DNA from: Gammaproteobacteria bacterium
GTDB taxonomy: Bacteria > Pseudomonadota > Gammaproteobacteria > Chromatiales > Chromatiaceae
Assembly: GCA_030621975.1 (NCBI GenBank)
Contig: JAUXGQ010000143.1
Location: forward strand, 1-5,771
DNA length: 5,771 nt
Direction: 5' to 3'
Shown: positions 1 through 5,712 of the stretch, piece after piece
Numbering within the stretch: the stretch's first letter is position 1
Layout: each line of letters starts with the position of its first letter
Made by a program: the position numbers and the translations under genes
Notes under the pieces: model-generated
What the model saw: only the letters and a program-made list of their open reading frames with translations
Database searches by the model: none
Told to the model about the DNA's origin: nothing

Positions 1-29
1 AGACCCTTGTCTTCCTAAGACCGCTTGGC

Positions 30-54
30 CTCCGACTTGTCATGACTGTCGGAG
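30..54. other. Near-palindromic 25-base element
   Basis: CTCCGAC (30-36) and GTCGGAG (48-54) are perfect 7-base inverted arms. Between them GTCATGAC (39-46) is itself an 8-base palindrome. The near-dyad symmetry could be an operator or a small hairpin for a gene lying left of the window. No T run follows on either strand, so it is not a typical intrinsic terminator. Its function is unknown. The rest of bases 1-83 shows no gene I can support. Confidence 0.35.
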
Positions 55-83
55 AGTATGCAGATCTTCATCCGGTTTCCGCC

Positions 84-112
84 AACAAAAAAGGCCGGCA
101 GGACACCGGCCT
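84..112 (-). terminator. Intrinsic terminator of the pfp-hppA operon
   Basis: Read on the minus strand, AGGCCGG (112-106), a 7-base loop and CCGGCCT (98-92) form a perfect GC-rich 7-bp stem. Six T residues (92-87) run from its 3' edge, followed by GTT. This is a textbook rho-independent terminator placed 81 bases beyond the hppA stop codon, and it marks the end of the leftward transcription unit. Confidence 0.9.
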
Positions 113-139
113 CGAAGAAAAGATACAGGATTTCGCTGG

Positions 140-180
140 CAGGTTACAAGCCGCGGGGAGCAGGCGCTCCCCGCAACCTG
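140..180 (-). other. Long hairpin in the hppA 3' untranslated region
   Basis: GCGGGGAGC (153-161) pairs perfectly with GCTCCCCGC (166-174) around a 4-base loop. Outside this, CAGGTT (140-145) pairs with AACCTG (175-180), with 7 unpaired bases (146-152) on one side only, giving 15 bp in total. It begins 12 bases past the hppA stop codon and precedes the intrinsic terminator. No T run follows it directly, so it is more likely an mRNA 3'-end stabiliser or part of a double terminator. That role is inferred; the pairing is seen directly. Confidence 0.6.
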
Positions 181-192
181 GTTTCCTCCGAT

Positions 193-2232
193 CTACAGAA
201 TCGGCACGATCAGCAACGCCACGATGTTGATGATCTTGATGAGCGGGTTCACGGCCGGGCCGGCGGTGTCCTTGTAGGGGTCGCCCACGGTGTCGCCGGT
301 GACCGCCGCCTTGTGGGCGTCGGATCCCTTGCCGCCGAAGTTGCCGTCCTCGATGTATTTCTTGGCGTTGTCCCAGGCGCCGCCGCCGGTGGTCATGGAG
401 ATCGCGATGAAGATACCGGTGACGATGGTGCCCAGCAACAGCCCGCCCAGGGCCTTGGGCCCCAGGGTCAGGCCCACGACCACGGGCACCAGGATCGGCA
501 GCAGCGAGGGCAGGATCATCTCCTTGATGGCGGCGCGGGTCAGCATGTCCACCGCCCTGGAGTAGTCCGGTTTCTCCTTGTGTTCCATGATCCCGGGCAT
601 CTCCCGGAACTGGCGACGCACCTCGTTGACGATGCCGCCGGCGGCGCGGCCCACCGCTTCCATGGCCATGGCGCCGAACAGGTAGGGCACCATACCGCCG
701 ATGAACAGGCCGATGATCACCATGTGATCCGACAGATCGAAGGTAATGTTCATACCGTGGGCTTCCAGGGAATGGGTGTAGTCGGCGAACAGCACCAGCG
801 CCGCCAGGCCCGCGGAGCCGATGGCGTAGCCCTTGGTCACCGCCTTGGTGGTGTTGCCCACCGCATCCAGCGGATCGGTGATGTTACGGATCTTCTCGTC
901 CAGTTCCGCCATCTCGGCGATGCCGCCGGCGTTATCGGTGATGGGGCCGTAGGCGTCCAGGGCTACGATGATGCCGGTCATGGACAACATGGCAGTGGCG
1001 GCAATGGCGATGCCGTAGAGTCCCGCCAGGTCGTAGGCGCCCCAGATGGAGGCGCAGACCACCAGCACGGGCAGGGCGGTGGCCTTCATGGACAAGCCCA
1101 GGCCGGCGATCACGTTGGTGCCGTCGCCCGTGGTGGAGGCCTCGGCGATGCGGCGTACCGGGGAATACTCCGTGGCCGTGTAGTATTCGGTGATCACTAT
1201 TATGGCCGCGGTCAGCACCAGTCCGATCAGTGGGGCGCCGAACAGGGCCATTGTGGTGTTTCCGACACCCTCGATGACCACGTCGCCCATGACCATGTCA
1301 GTCACGAAATAGAAGGCGATGGCGGCCAGGACGCCGGATACCGCCAGACCCTTGTACAGGGCGGTCATGATCTTGGTGTCCCCCTCCTTGGCCTTGACGA
1401 AGTAGGTGCCGATGATCGAGGCCACGATGGATACACCGCCCAGCACCAGCGGATAGAGGATGGCCTGTGCCTGTGCTTCCGCGCCTTCGAGCAGCAGGCT
1501 GCCCAGCAGCATGGTGGCGACCACGGTTACCGCATAGGTCTCGAACAGGTCGGCGGCCATACCGGCGCAGTCCCCCACGTTGTCGCCCACATTGTCGGCG
1601 ATCACCGCCGGGTTGCGGGGGTCGTCCTCGGGGATGCCGGCCTCCACCTTGCCGACGATGTCCGCGCCGACGTCCGCACCCTTGGTGAAGATACCGCCGC
1701 CGAGTCGGGCGAAGATGGAGATCAGGGAACCGCCGAAGGCCAGTCCCACCAGCGCATGCAATGCGTCTGCATCCGCAAACCCCATGGCGTTGAGGATGGC
1801 GTAGTAGCCGGCCACGCCCAGCAGTCCCAGGCCCACCACCAGCATGCCGGTGATGGCGCCGCCGCGGAAGGCGATCTGCAGCGCGGCATTGATGCCGTCG
1901 TTGGCGGCCTGCGCGGTGCGTGCGTTGGCGCGCACCGAGATATTCATGCCGATATAGCCCGCGGCTCCCGAGAATACCGCGCCGATGATAAAGCCGATCG
2001 ACGTAGCGGTGCCGAGTCCGAACCAGAGAACCACCGCCAGCACCACGCCGACGATGCCGATCGTCATGTACTGACGATTGAGATAGGCCTTGGCCCCTTC
2101 CTGTATGGCGCTGGAGATCTCCTTCATCCGCTCGGTGCCTTCCGGCTGGGCAAGAATCCATTTTACCGAGATAATCCCGTACGCCAGCGCCACCAGGGCG
2201 CATGCCAGGGAAAAAATCAATCCGCTACTCAT
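193..2232 (-). CDS. hppA: Membrane-bound K+-independent proton-translocating pyrophosphatase
   Basis: This 679-residue integral membrane enzyme hydrolyses PPi and pumps H+ across the inner membrane, and is potentially reversible. It is hydrophobic throughout, with the length and many membrane segments usual for the family (about 16). Family motifs are intact: DVGADIVGKVE (187-197) and GIPEDDPRNPA just after it, DNVGDNVGD (213-221), GPITDNAGG (429-437), and the C-terminal GDTVGDPYKDTAGPAVNP (646-663), which together supply the Mg-PPi-binding acidic residues. The motif GNTTKAVTKG (459-468) has Lys463, and Thr466 three residues on. In this family Lys replaces the K+ ion, whereas K+-dependent and Na+-pumping types have Ala, so a K+-independent H+ pump is expected. 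The start is supported by a strong ribosome site (AGGAG, 7-base spacer) that overlaps the stop region of the preceding small gene, which lies only 13 bases away and suggests translational coupling. It is the last gene of the operon. Confidence 0.97.
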   Translation of the reverse strand: MSSGLIFSLACALVALAYGIISVKWILAQPEGTERMKEISSAIQEGAKAYLNRQYMTIGIVGVVLAVVLWFGLGTATSIGFIIGAVFSGAAGYIGMNISVRANARTAQAANDGINAALQIAFRGGAITGMLVVGLGLLGVAGYYAILNAMGFADADALHALVGLAFGGSLISIFARLGGGIFTKGADVGADIVGKVEAGIPEDDPRNPAVIADNVGDNVGDCAGMAADLFETYAVTVVATMLLGSLLLEGAEAQAQAILYPLVLGGVSIVASIIGTYFVKAKEGDTKIMTALYKGLAVSGVLAAIAFYFVTDMVMGDVVIEGVGNTTMALFGAPLIGLVLTAAIIVITEYYTATEYSPVRRIAEASTTGDGTNVIAGLGLSMKATALPVLVVCASIWGAYDLAGLYGIAIAATAMLSMTGIIVALDAYGPITDNAGGIAEMAELDEKIRNITDPLDAVGNTTKAVTKGYAIGSAGLAALVLFADYTHSLEAHGMNITFDLSDHMVIIGLFIGGMVPYLFGAMAMEAVGRAAGGIVNEVRRQFREMPGIMEHKEKPDYSRAVDMLTRAAIKEMILPSLLPILVPVVVGLTLGPKALGGLLLGTIVTGIFIAISMTTGGGAWDNAKKYIEDGNFGGKGSDAHKAAVTGDTVGDPYKDTAGPAVNPLIKIINIVALLIVPIL

Positions 2233-2238
2233 ACAGGT

Positions 2239-2248
2239 TCTCCTTTCA
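2239..2248 (-). promoter_or_regulatory. Ribosome binding site of hppA overlapping the upstream stop codon
   Basis: On the minus strand the TGA stop of the 67-residue gene (2248-2246) runs straight into AAGGAGAA, with GGAG at 2243-2240 and 7 bases before the ATG at 2232. Ribosomes finishing the small gene stop on top of this site. That arrangement favours coupled translation of the two proteins. Confidence 0.75.
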
Positions 2249-2449
2249 AAGGTTCACTTTGGAAAAATCGGTGCCCGGCTTCAGACCGAAGGCCGTAGCC
2301 AGGTCCATATCGCCGATGAGCCGGTCGACGGCTGCCCGTCCATGCTCCCGCTGCACCTCGGACAGGATAAGTCTTACCGCATTGCGGTTGTACCCGCCGC
2401 CAAACGCGAGCTGTTGGGAGATCAGCTCGCGGGCTCTTTCAAGGGTCAC
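2246..2449 (-). CDS. Small conserved-looking protein of unknown function between pfp and hppA
   Basis: This 67-residue soluble protein begins with GTG (2449-2447), preceded by a modest AAAGG site with a 7-base spacer. I see no in-frame ATG upstream. The product starts MTLERARELISQQL, continues with an FGGGYNRNAVRLILSEV segment (about residues 16-32) and a mostly helical, charged C-terminal half (VDRLIGDMDLATAFGLKPGTDF). There is no signal peptide, membrane segment or cysteine. It looks like a real gene because it lies between two linked pyrophosphate genes in the same orientation, 68 bases from pfp and 13 bases from hppA, and reads as an ordinary amphipathic protein. From memory, similar small frames occur at this position in other gammaproteobacteria with pfp-hppA, but I could not verify that here. 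A role in regulating or assembling either enzyme is only a guess from context. Confidence 0.75.
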   Translation of the reverse strand: MTLERARELISQQLAFGGGYNRNAVRLILSEVQREHGRAAVDRLIGDMDLATAFGLKPGTDFSKVNL

Positions 2450-2517
2450 GGTTGGGCCTTTTTTTGGGCGCGTTTCATTATTCGGGGCTGTTCCGGCAAC
2501 CCCATAGGGTTTTCGAC

Positions 2518-3777
2518 TTATTTTAGCTCGAAGTCTGTGGATAACTTTCGGGGTACTGCCACGTTCTCTAGCGTAACATAATCGGGCATGCCGTTCTTGT
2601 AGGGGGGGTAGTCCTCACCCTGAATCAGGGGGATGAGGTATTCCCTGCAGGCAGCGGTGATGCCGAAGCCGTCTTCGGTAATGAACTCCATGGGCATCAT
2701 CTTTTCCACGTTGGCGACCTCGGACAGCGGGGCCTTGCCCACTTTCCAGGCGTAGGGGTTGTTGGAGGTGCGCACGATGGCCGGCATGATCGCGTTCTCG
2801 CCGGCGATGGCGAATTCCACGCCGGCCTTGCCCACGGCGTACGCCTGCTCGACGTCGGACTTGGAGGCCAGGTGGCGGGCGGCCCGCTGCAGGTAGTCGG
2901 CGACCGCCCAGTGGAACTTGTGGCCCAGGGCGTCCTTGACCATATTGGCGACCACGGGCGCGGCGCCGCCGAGCTGGGCGTGGCCGAAGGAGTCGCGAGT
3001 GCCTTGTTCGGCCAGGAACCTGCCGTCCGGCCAATGGGTTCCCTCGGAGACCACCACGGTGCAGAAGTCGTACTTATCCACCTTTTCCTTTACGCTCGCC
3101 AGAAACTTCTCCTGGTCGAACTCCACCTCGGGGAACAGGATGACCACGGGGATGTCGTAATCCTCCACCAGACCACCAGCCGCGGCGATCCAGCCCGCGT
3201 GGCGGCCCATCACCTCGATGACGAAGAGCTTGGTGGAGGTCTTGGCCATGGAGCGCACGTCGAAGGAGGCCTCCAGGGTGGAGACCGCGATGTACTTGGC
3301 CACCGACCCGAAACCCGGGCAGTTGTCGGTAATGGGCAGGTCGTTGTCCACGGTCTTGGGCACGTGGATGGCCTGCACCGGGTAACCCATGGTCTCGGAC
3401 AGTTGGGAGATCTTGTAGCAGGTATCGGCGGAGTCGCCACCGCCGTTGTAGAAGAAGTAGCCGATGTCGTGGGCCTTGAAGACCTCGATCAGCCGCTCGT
3501 ATTCCCGTTTGTTCTGTTCCAGGCTCTTGAGTTTGTAGCGGCAGGAGCCGAAGCCGCCGGACGGGGTGTGGCGCAGGGCGGCGATGGCCTGTGCGGATTC
3601 GCGGGAGGTGTCGATGAGATCCTCCGTCAGCGCCCCGATGATGCCGTTGCGTCCGGCATACACATTGGCGATCTTGTCCGGATGCTGGCGGGCGGTCTCG
3701 ATGACGCCGCAGGCGGAGGCATTGATGACGGCGGTGACGCCCCCTGACTGGGCATAAAATGCGTTTCTTGCGCTCAT
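2518..3777 (-). CDS. pfp: Pyrophosphate-dependent 6-phosphofructokinase
   Basis: This 419-residue cytosolic enzyme reversibly phosphorylates fructose-6-phosphate with PPi. The N-terminal AQSGGVTAVINA (9-20) is the phosphoryl-donor glycine loop. NGGGDSADT (111-119) corresponds to the GGDGS motif of E. coli PFK; Asp115 takes the place of its Gly104, which blocks ATP. PKTVDNDL (140-147) has Lys141 where ATP-PFK has Gly124, the second hallmark of PPi use, plus the catalytic Asp144 and Asp146. EVMGRHAGW (188-196) is the conserved sugar-phosphate loop. Length fits the compact PPi-PFK group with an extended C-terminal part. The start is supported by AGGGAG with a 5-base spacer. The motif reads GGGDS rather than the usual GGDDS or GGNDS. 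Linkage to hppA supports a PPi-based role in glycolysis/gluconeogenesis and possibly as the bisphosphatase step of a Calvin cycle. Confidence in PPi rather than ATP is high from the two donor-site residues. Confidence 0.95.
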   Translation of the reverse strand: MSARNAFYAQSGGVTAVINASACGVIETARQHPDKIANVYAGRNGIIGALTEDLIDTSRESAQAIAALRHTPSGGFGSCRYKLKSLEQNKREYERLIEVFKAHDIGYFFYNGGGDSADTCYKISQLSETMGYPVQAIHVPKTVDNDLPITDNCPGFGSVAKYIAVSTLEASFDVRSMAKTSTKLFVIEVMGRHAGWIAAAGGLVEDYDIPVVILFPEVEFDQEKFLASVKEKVDKYDFCTVVVSEGTHWPDGRFLAEQGTRDSFGHAQLGGAAPVVANMVKDALGHKFHWAVADYLQRAARHLASKSDVEQAYAVGKAGVEFAIAGENAIMPAIVRTSNNPYAWKVGKAPLSEVANVEKMMPMEFITEDGFGITAACREYLIPLIQGEDYPPYKNGMPDYVTLENVAVPRKLSTDFELK

Positions 3778-3788
3778 GTCTACTCCCT
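3778..3788 (-). promoter_or_regulatory. Ribosome binding site of pfp
   Basis: On the minus strand AGGGAG (3788-3783) lies 5 bases before the ATG at 3777, and it fixes the pfp start. The 104-base gap between this gene and the stop of the upstream 116-residue gene has no convincing promoter or terminator, so read-through from upstream is plausible. Confidence 0.65.
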
Positions 3789-3881
3789 ATGAATTTGGTT
3801 CTGAGTACTGAATTGGATTCTGATTACCAATCATTTCTGGAATTCTATGGACTCGGTGGACAGTCGCGATCAGTGGTCATC

Positions 3882-4232
3882 CTAACCCGGCATTTCCCCT
3901 TGCTCTCGGGCGGCGTGATCCGCCTGTACCTGGAGCAGCGACACCACGCATTCGGCGAGGTTGTCGTACTCGCTGATCCCTGTTCCCATCTGCTTGTAGG
4001 GCTTGTAAAAAAACTGGCAGCGGAAAAGATTGTCACCGGTCTTGAAGACCACAAAATTGCATCCGTCCGTCTGCCAGTACAGGGTCGGGCAGGACGTGGT
4101 ATTGCGGTCCGACGGGCTCAATCGGATTTCGCTGTCCGCAAGCTGGATATCGATCTTGCGGCCGTAGCGCTCCTGCAACGTGGTATCGATGGTCCAGCGT
4201 TCGGTATCGGTTATGTCGGGCACGTCGCTCAT
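3882..4232 (-). CDS. Hypothetical protein of 116 residues upstream of pfp
   Basis: I do not recognise a named family. The chosen start (ATG 4232) gives MSDVPDITDTERWTIDTTLQ and is preferred over the longer frame from 4349, whose extra 39 residues look like translated non-coding sequence. The protein is soluble and polar. Its core (about residues 46-83) is rich in aromatic residues and cysteine: CPTLYWQTDGCNFVVFKTGD followed by FRCQFFYKPYKQMGTG, then a helix-like NLAECVVSLLQVQADHAARE. Cysteines are at 48, 58, 72 and 95. There is no signal peptide or membrane segment. The ribosome site is weak. It lies 104 bases before pfp on the same strand and may be the first gene of the operon. The pattern of alternating hydrophobic strands and a terminal helix suggests a small alpha/beta fold, but no activity can be assigned. 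Confidence 0.7.
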   Translation of the reverse strand: MSDVPDITDTERWTIDTTLQERYGRKIDIQLADSEIRLSPSDRNTTSCPTLYWQTDGCNFVVFKTGDNLFRCQFFYKPYKQMGTGISEYDNLAECVVSLLQVQADHAAREQGEMPG

Positions 4233-4354
4233 GGCGGATCGGCATTCCGGATTGCGGTTGACCAAGGCGGTGTACAAGGATACCCAAAAACCGGTTATTT
4301 TGCATAAACTTCGTTGACTTTGGGGGAATTCTCCGCTTAGCTTACCCAATCAGT

Positions 4355-4392
4355 CCATGCGCAGCCAATCCAAAAGTTGGATGCACGTATGG
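4355..4392. other. Imperfect inverted repeat upstream of the adenylate kinase gene
   Basis: ATCCAA (4368-4373) and TTGGAT (4377-4382) form a perfect 6-bp stem with a 3-base loop. Further out, CCATGCG (4355-4361) pairs with CGTATGG (4386-4392) if one G-T pair is allowed. The element overlaps the candidate -35 region of the kinase promoter, so a regulator binding site or a leader RNA hairpin are both possible. No T run follows. Confidence 0.35.
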
Positions 4393-4408
4393 AATTTCCT
4401 AATATACT
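4377..4408 (+). promoter_or_regulatory. Candidate sigma-70 promoter for the adenylate kinase gene
   Basis: TTGGAT (4377-4382) is separated by 17 bases from TAATAT (4400-4405), and TATACT (4403-4408) overlaps it as a better -10 match with a longer spacer. It lies about 90 bases before the start codon in the AT-rich divergent region. The -35 match is poor, so this is only a candidate. Confidence 0.3.
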
Positions 4409-4478
4409 GAATAGACGATAGGGTAACGCGAAGACGCAGGCAGCACCAGCCCCACTTCAATAAAAAAAATATGGTTTT

Positions 4479-4483
4479 GGGAG
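4479..4483 (+). promoter_or_regulatory. Oddly spaced Shine-Dalgarno-like site before adenylate kinase
   Basis: GGGAG (4479-4483) is the only good ribosome site near the start, but it sits 14 bases before the ATG at 4498, longer than usual. It is downstream of the alternative ATG at 4471 and cannot serve that one. A CTG at 4489 in frame has a 5-base spacer. Homology favours ATG 4498, with weak or atypically spaced initiation. Confidence 0.35.
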
Positions 4484-4497
4484 ACACACTGATCACC

Positions 4498-5712
4498 ATG
4501 AGAATCATACTGTTGGGCGCCCCGGGCTCGGGCAAGGGAATTCAGGCGAGAAAGCTGGTTGAGCAGTACGGGATTCCCCAGATCTTTACCGGCGATCTGC
4601 TGCGCGCCGCAATGAAAGAGGAAACCGCACTCGGTTTGCGGGCAAAAGAGGCCACGGACGCCGGAAATCCCTTACCCGACGAGGTCCTCCTCGGCCTGGT
4701 CCGGGAGCACCTGACCGCCACCGGGGCCTCGGAAGGCTTTCTTCTCAACGGCTTTCCGCGCAGCACCAGCCAGGCGGTTACCCTGGATGAGATGCTCGGC
4801 GAACTCGGCCGGCCGCTGGATTTCGTTCTCTATATCGACGTGGAGCCGGACGTTGTGATGGAATGGCTGGTGGGCCGACGGACCTGCGAGTCCTGCGCCC
4901 GGGTGTACAACATGTACACCAATCCACCTAAGGTTGACGATGTGTGTGACCAGTGCGGCGGGCAGCTTCATCACCGCCTCGATGACAACGAGGAGACCAT
5001 CGCGAGCCGCTTGCGGGTCTTCGAACACCAGACGGTGCCCCTGGTGACCTATTACCGCACCCAGGGGAAGCTGCATACGGTGCGGGATGCCAATGACATC
5101 CCGGGGGTGGTCGCGGCACTCGTGAAAGCGGCCGATGAAGCGCTTGATTTGGTTAAAGACTCCGCGTCGCTTGCAGCCGAGCCGTCCGCACCAGCTGCGG
5201 AGCCGCAACCGGTCCAGGCGGCGGAGAAAAAAGTCCCGGCCCGCAAGGCCGACACGCAAGCGGCGTCACCCGCGCGGCGTCCGGGCGGCGGATCCGCTTC
5301 CCGAAAAACGACGCCGAAAACAGCAAGCGGCGGTGCGGTCAAAAAGGCCGCCAAAAAGAAGGCGAAGAAAGCCGCCGCAGCTACGAAGAAGAAACCCTCC
5401 AAAAAGACAGCAGCGAAAAAGGCCGCGGTCAAGAAGGGGGTGGCGAAGAAGAAAGCGGTTACCAGGAAGAAGGCCGCTGCCGCGGCAAAGAAAAAAGCCA
5501 CCGCCAAGGAGACGCGCACAGCGAAGAAAGCAGCGGCTGTGAAGAAGGCGCGCGTGGCGAAGAAGGCTGCGGTTCCAAAGAAGATCTCCAAGAAAAGGAT
5601 CGCAGCGAAAAAAACCACAAAGAAAAAGCCCGCAACGAAAAAGACCGCCAGGAAAAAGGCTGCGGTGACCCCCGTCGGGAGGAAAAAACCGCAGCCAAAC
5701 AGAAAGCGGTAA
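4498..5712 (+). CDS. adk: Adenylate kinase with zinc-type LID and histone H1-like lysine/alanine tail
   Basis: This 404-residue protein (E. coli Adk has 214) would catalyse ATP + AMP = 2 ADP. Residues 1-218 form the kinase: P-loop GAPGSGKG (7-14, Lys13), TGDLLR (31-36), GFPR (85-88), GRR (126-128), a LID of about 126-163 with CESC (130-133) and CDQC (150-153) that should bind zinc, and Arg160/Arg171 in RLDDNEETIASR. Residues 219-242 are an Ala/Pro/Glu linker. Residues 243-404 are strongly basic; from 281 on there are 47 Lys and 8 Arg in 124 residues and only one acidic residue. ATG 4498 matches the universal MRIILLGAPG start. ATG 4471 in the same frame would add 9 atypical residues. Several normally invariant residues differ: Ile15 for Thr, Phe30 for Ser, Asn84 for Asp, and Trp123 where E. 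coli has Arg119. Activity may be altered or lost. The family assignment is certain; whether it is the cell's main adenylate kinase is not. Confidence 0.93.
   Translation: MRIILLGAPGSGKGIQARKLVEQYGIPQIFTGDLLRAAMKEETALGLRAKEATDAGNPLPDEVLLGLVREHLTATGASEGFLLNGFPRSTSQAVTLDEMLGELGRPLDFVLYIDVEPDVVMEWLVGRRTCESCARVYNMYTNPPKVDDVCDQCGGQLHHRLDDNEETIASRLRVFEHQTVPLVTYYRTQGKLHTVRDANDIPGVVAALVKAADEALDLVKDSASLAAEPSAPAAEPQPVQAAEKKVPARKADTQAASPARRPGGGSASRKTTPKTASGGAVKKAAKKKAKKAAAATKKKPSKKTAAKKAAVKKGVAKKKAVTRKKAAAAAKKKATAKETRTAKKAAAVKKARVAKKAAVPKKISKKRIAAKKTTKKKPATKKTARKKAAVTPVGRKKPQPNRKR
5338..5709 (+). repeat. Low-complexity lysine/alanine-coding repeat region
   Basis: This stretch codes for degenerate KKAA/KKTA-like units in the kinase tail and is built from AAG/AAA and GCC/GCG codons. 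Units vary in spacing (for example KKAAKKKAKK, KKTAAKKAA, KKAAVPKK), so it is not an exact tandem repeat. The composition is like that of AlgP and bacterial H1-like proteins, which bind DNA or RNA non-specifically. Such purine-rich repeats are prone to slippage and also create long spurious frames on the other strand. Confidence 0.8.

Larger units (their letters stand above)
4233..4497. other. Divergent intergenic region
   Basis: These 265 bases separate the leftward pfp operon from the rightward adenylate kinase gene. Base composition is visibly more AT-rich than in the genes, with runs such as A8 (4462-4469). It should hold the promoters for both transcription units. It contains a 38-base hairpin-forming element (4355-4392) and a candidate promoter for the kinase gene. 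No convincing additional coding region is seen. Confidence 0.6.

Noticed and set aside
58..2298. 746-codon open frame on the plus strand opposite hppA
   Set aside because: It is antisense to a clear, full-length pyrophosphatase. Its product is a Gly/His/Asp-rich composition artefact of GC-rich codons on the other strand, with no domain and no ribosome site.
2872..3747. 291-codon plus-strand frame opposite pfp
   Set aside because: It is the mirror of a well-supported phosphofructokinase gene, with the same Gly/His/Val-rich shadow composition.
3789..3881. Possible sigma-70 promoter directly upstream of pfp (TAGAAT or GGTAAT on the minus strand)
   Set aside because: Neither -10-like box has a recognisable -35 at 16-18 bases, so it cannot be supported over chance.
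3759..4307. 182-codon plus-strand frame opposite the 116-residue gene
   Set aside because: It spans the pfp start region and the opposite gene. The minus-strand product looks more protein-like and fits the operon. The choice is not absolutely certain because that gene is itself of unknown function.
4233..4349. N-terminal extension of the 116-residue protein from ATG 4349
   Set aside because: The added residues read like translated intergenic DNA and would occupy much of the divergent promoter region; ATG 4232 gives a more natural N-terminus.
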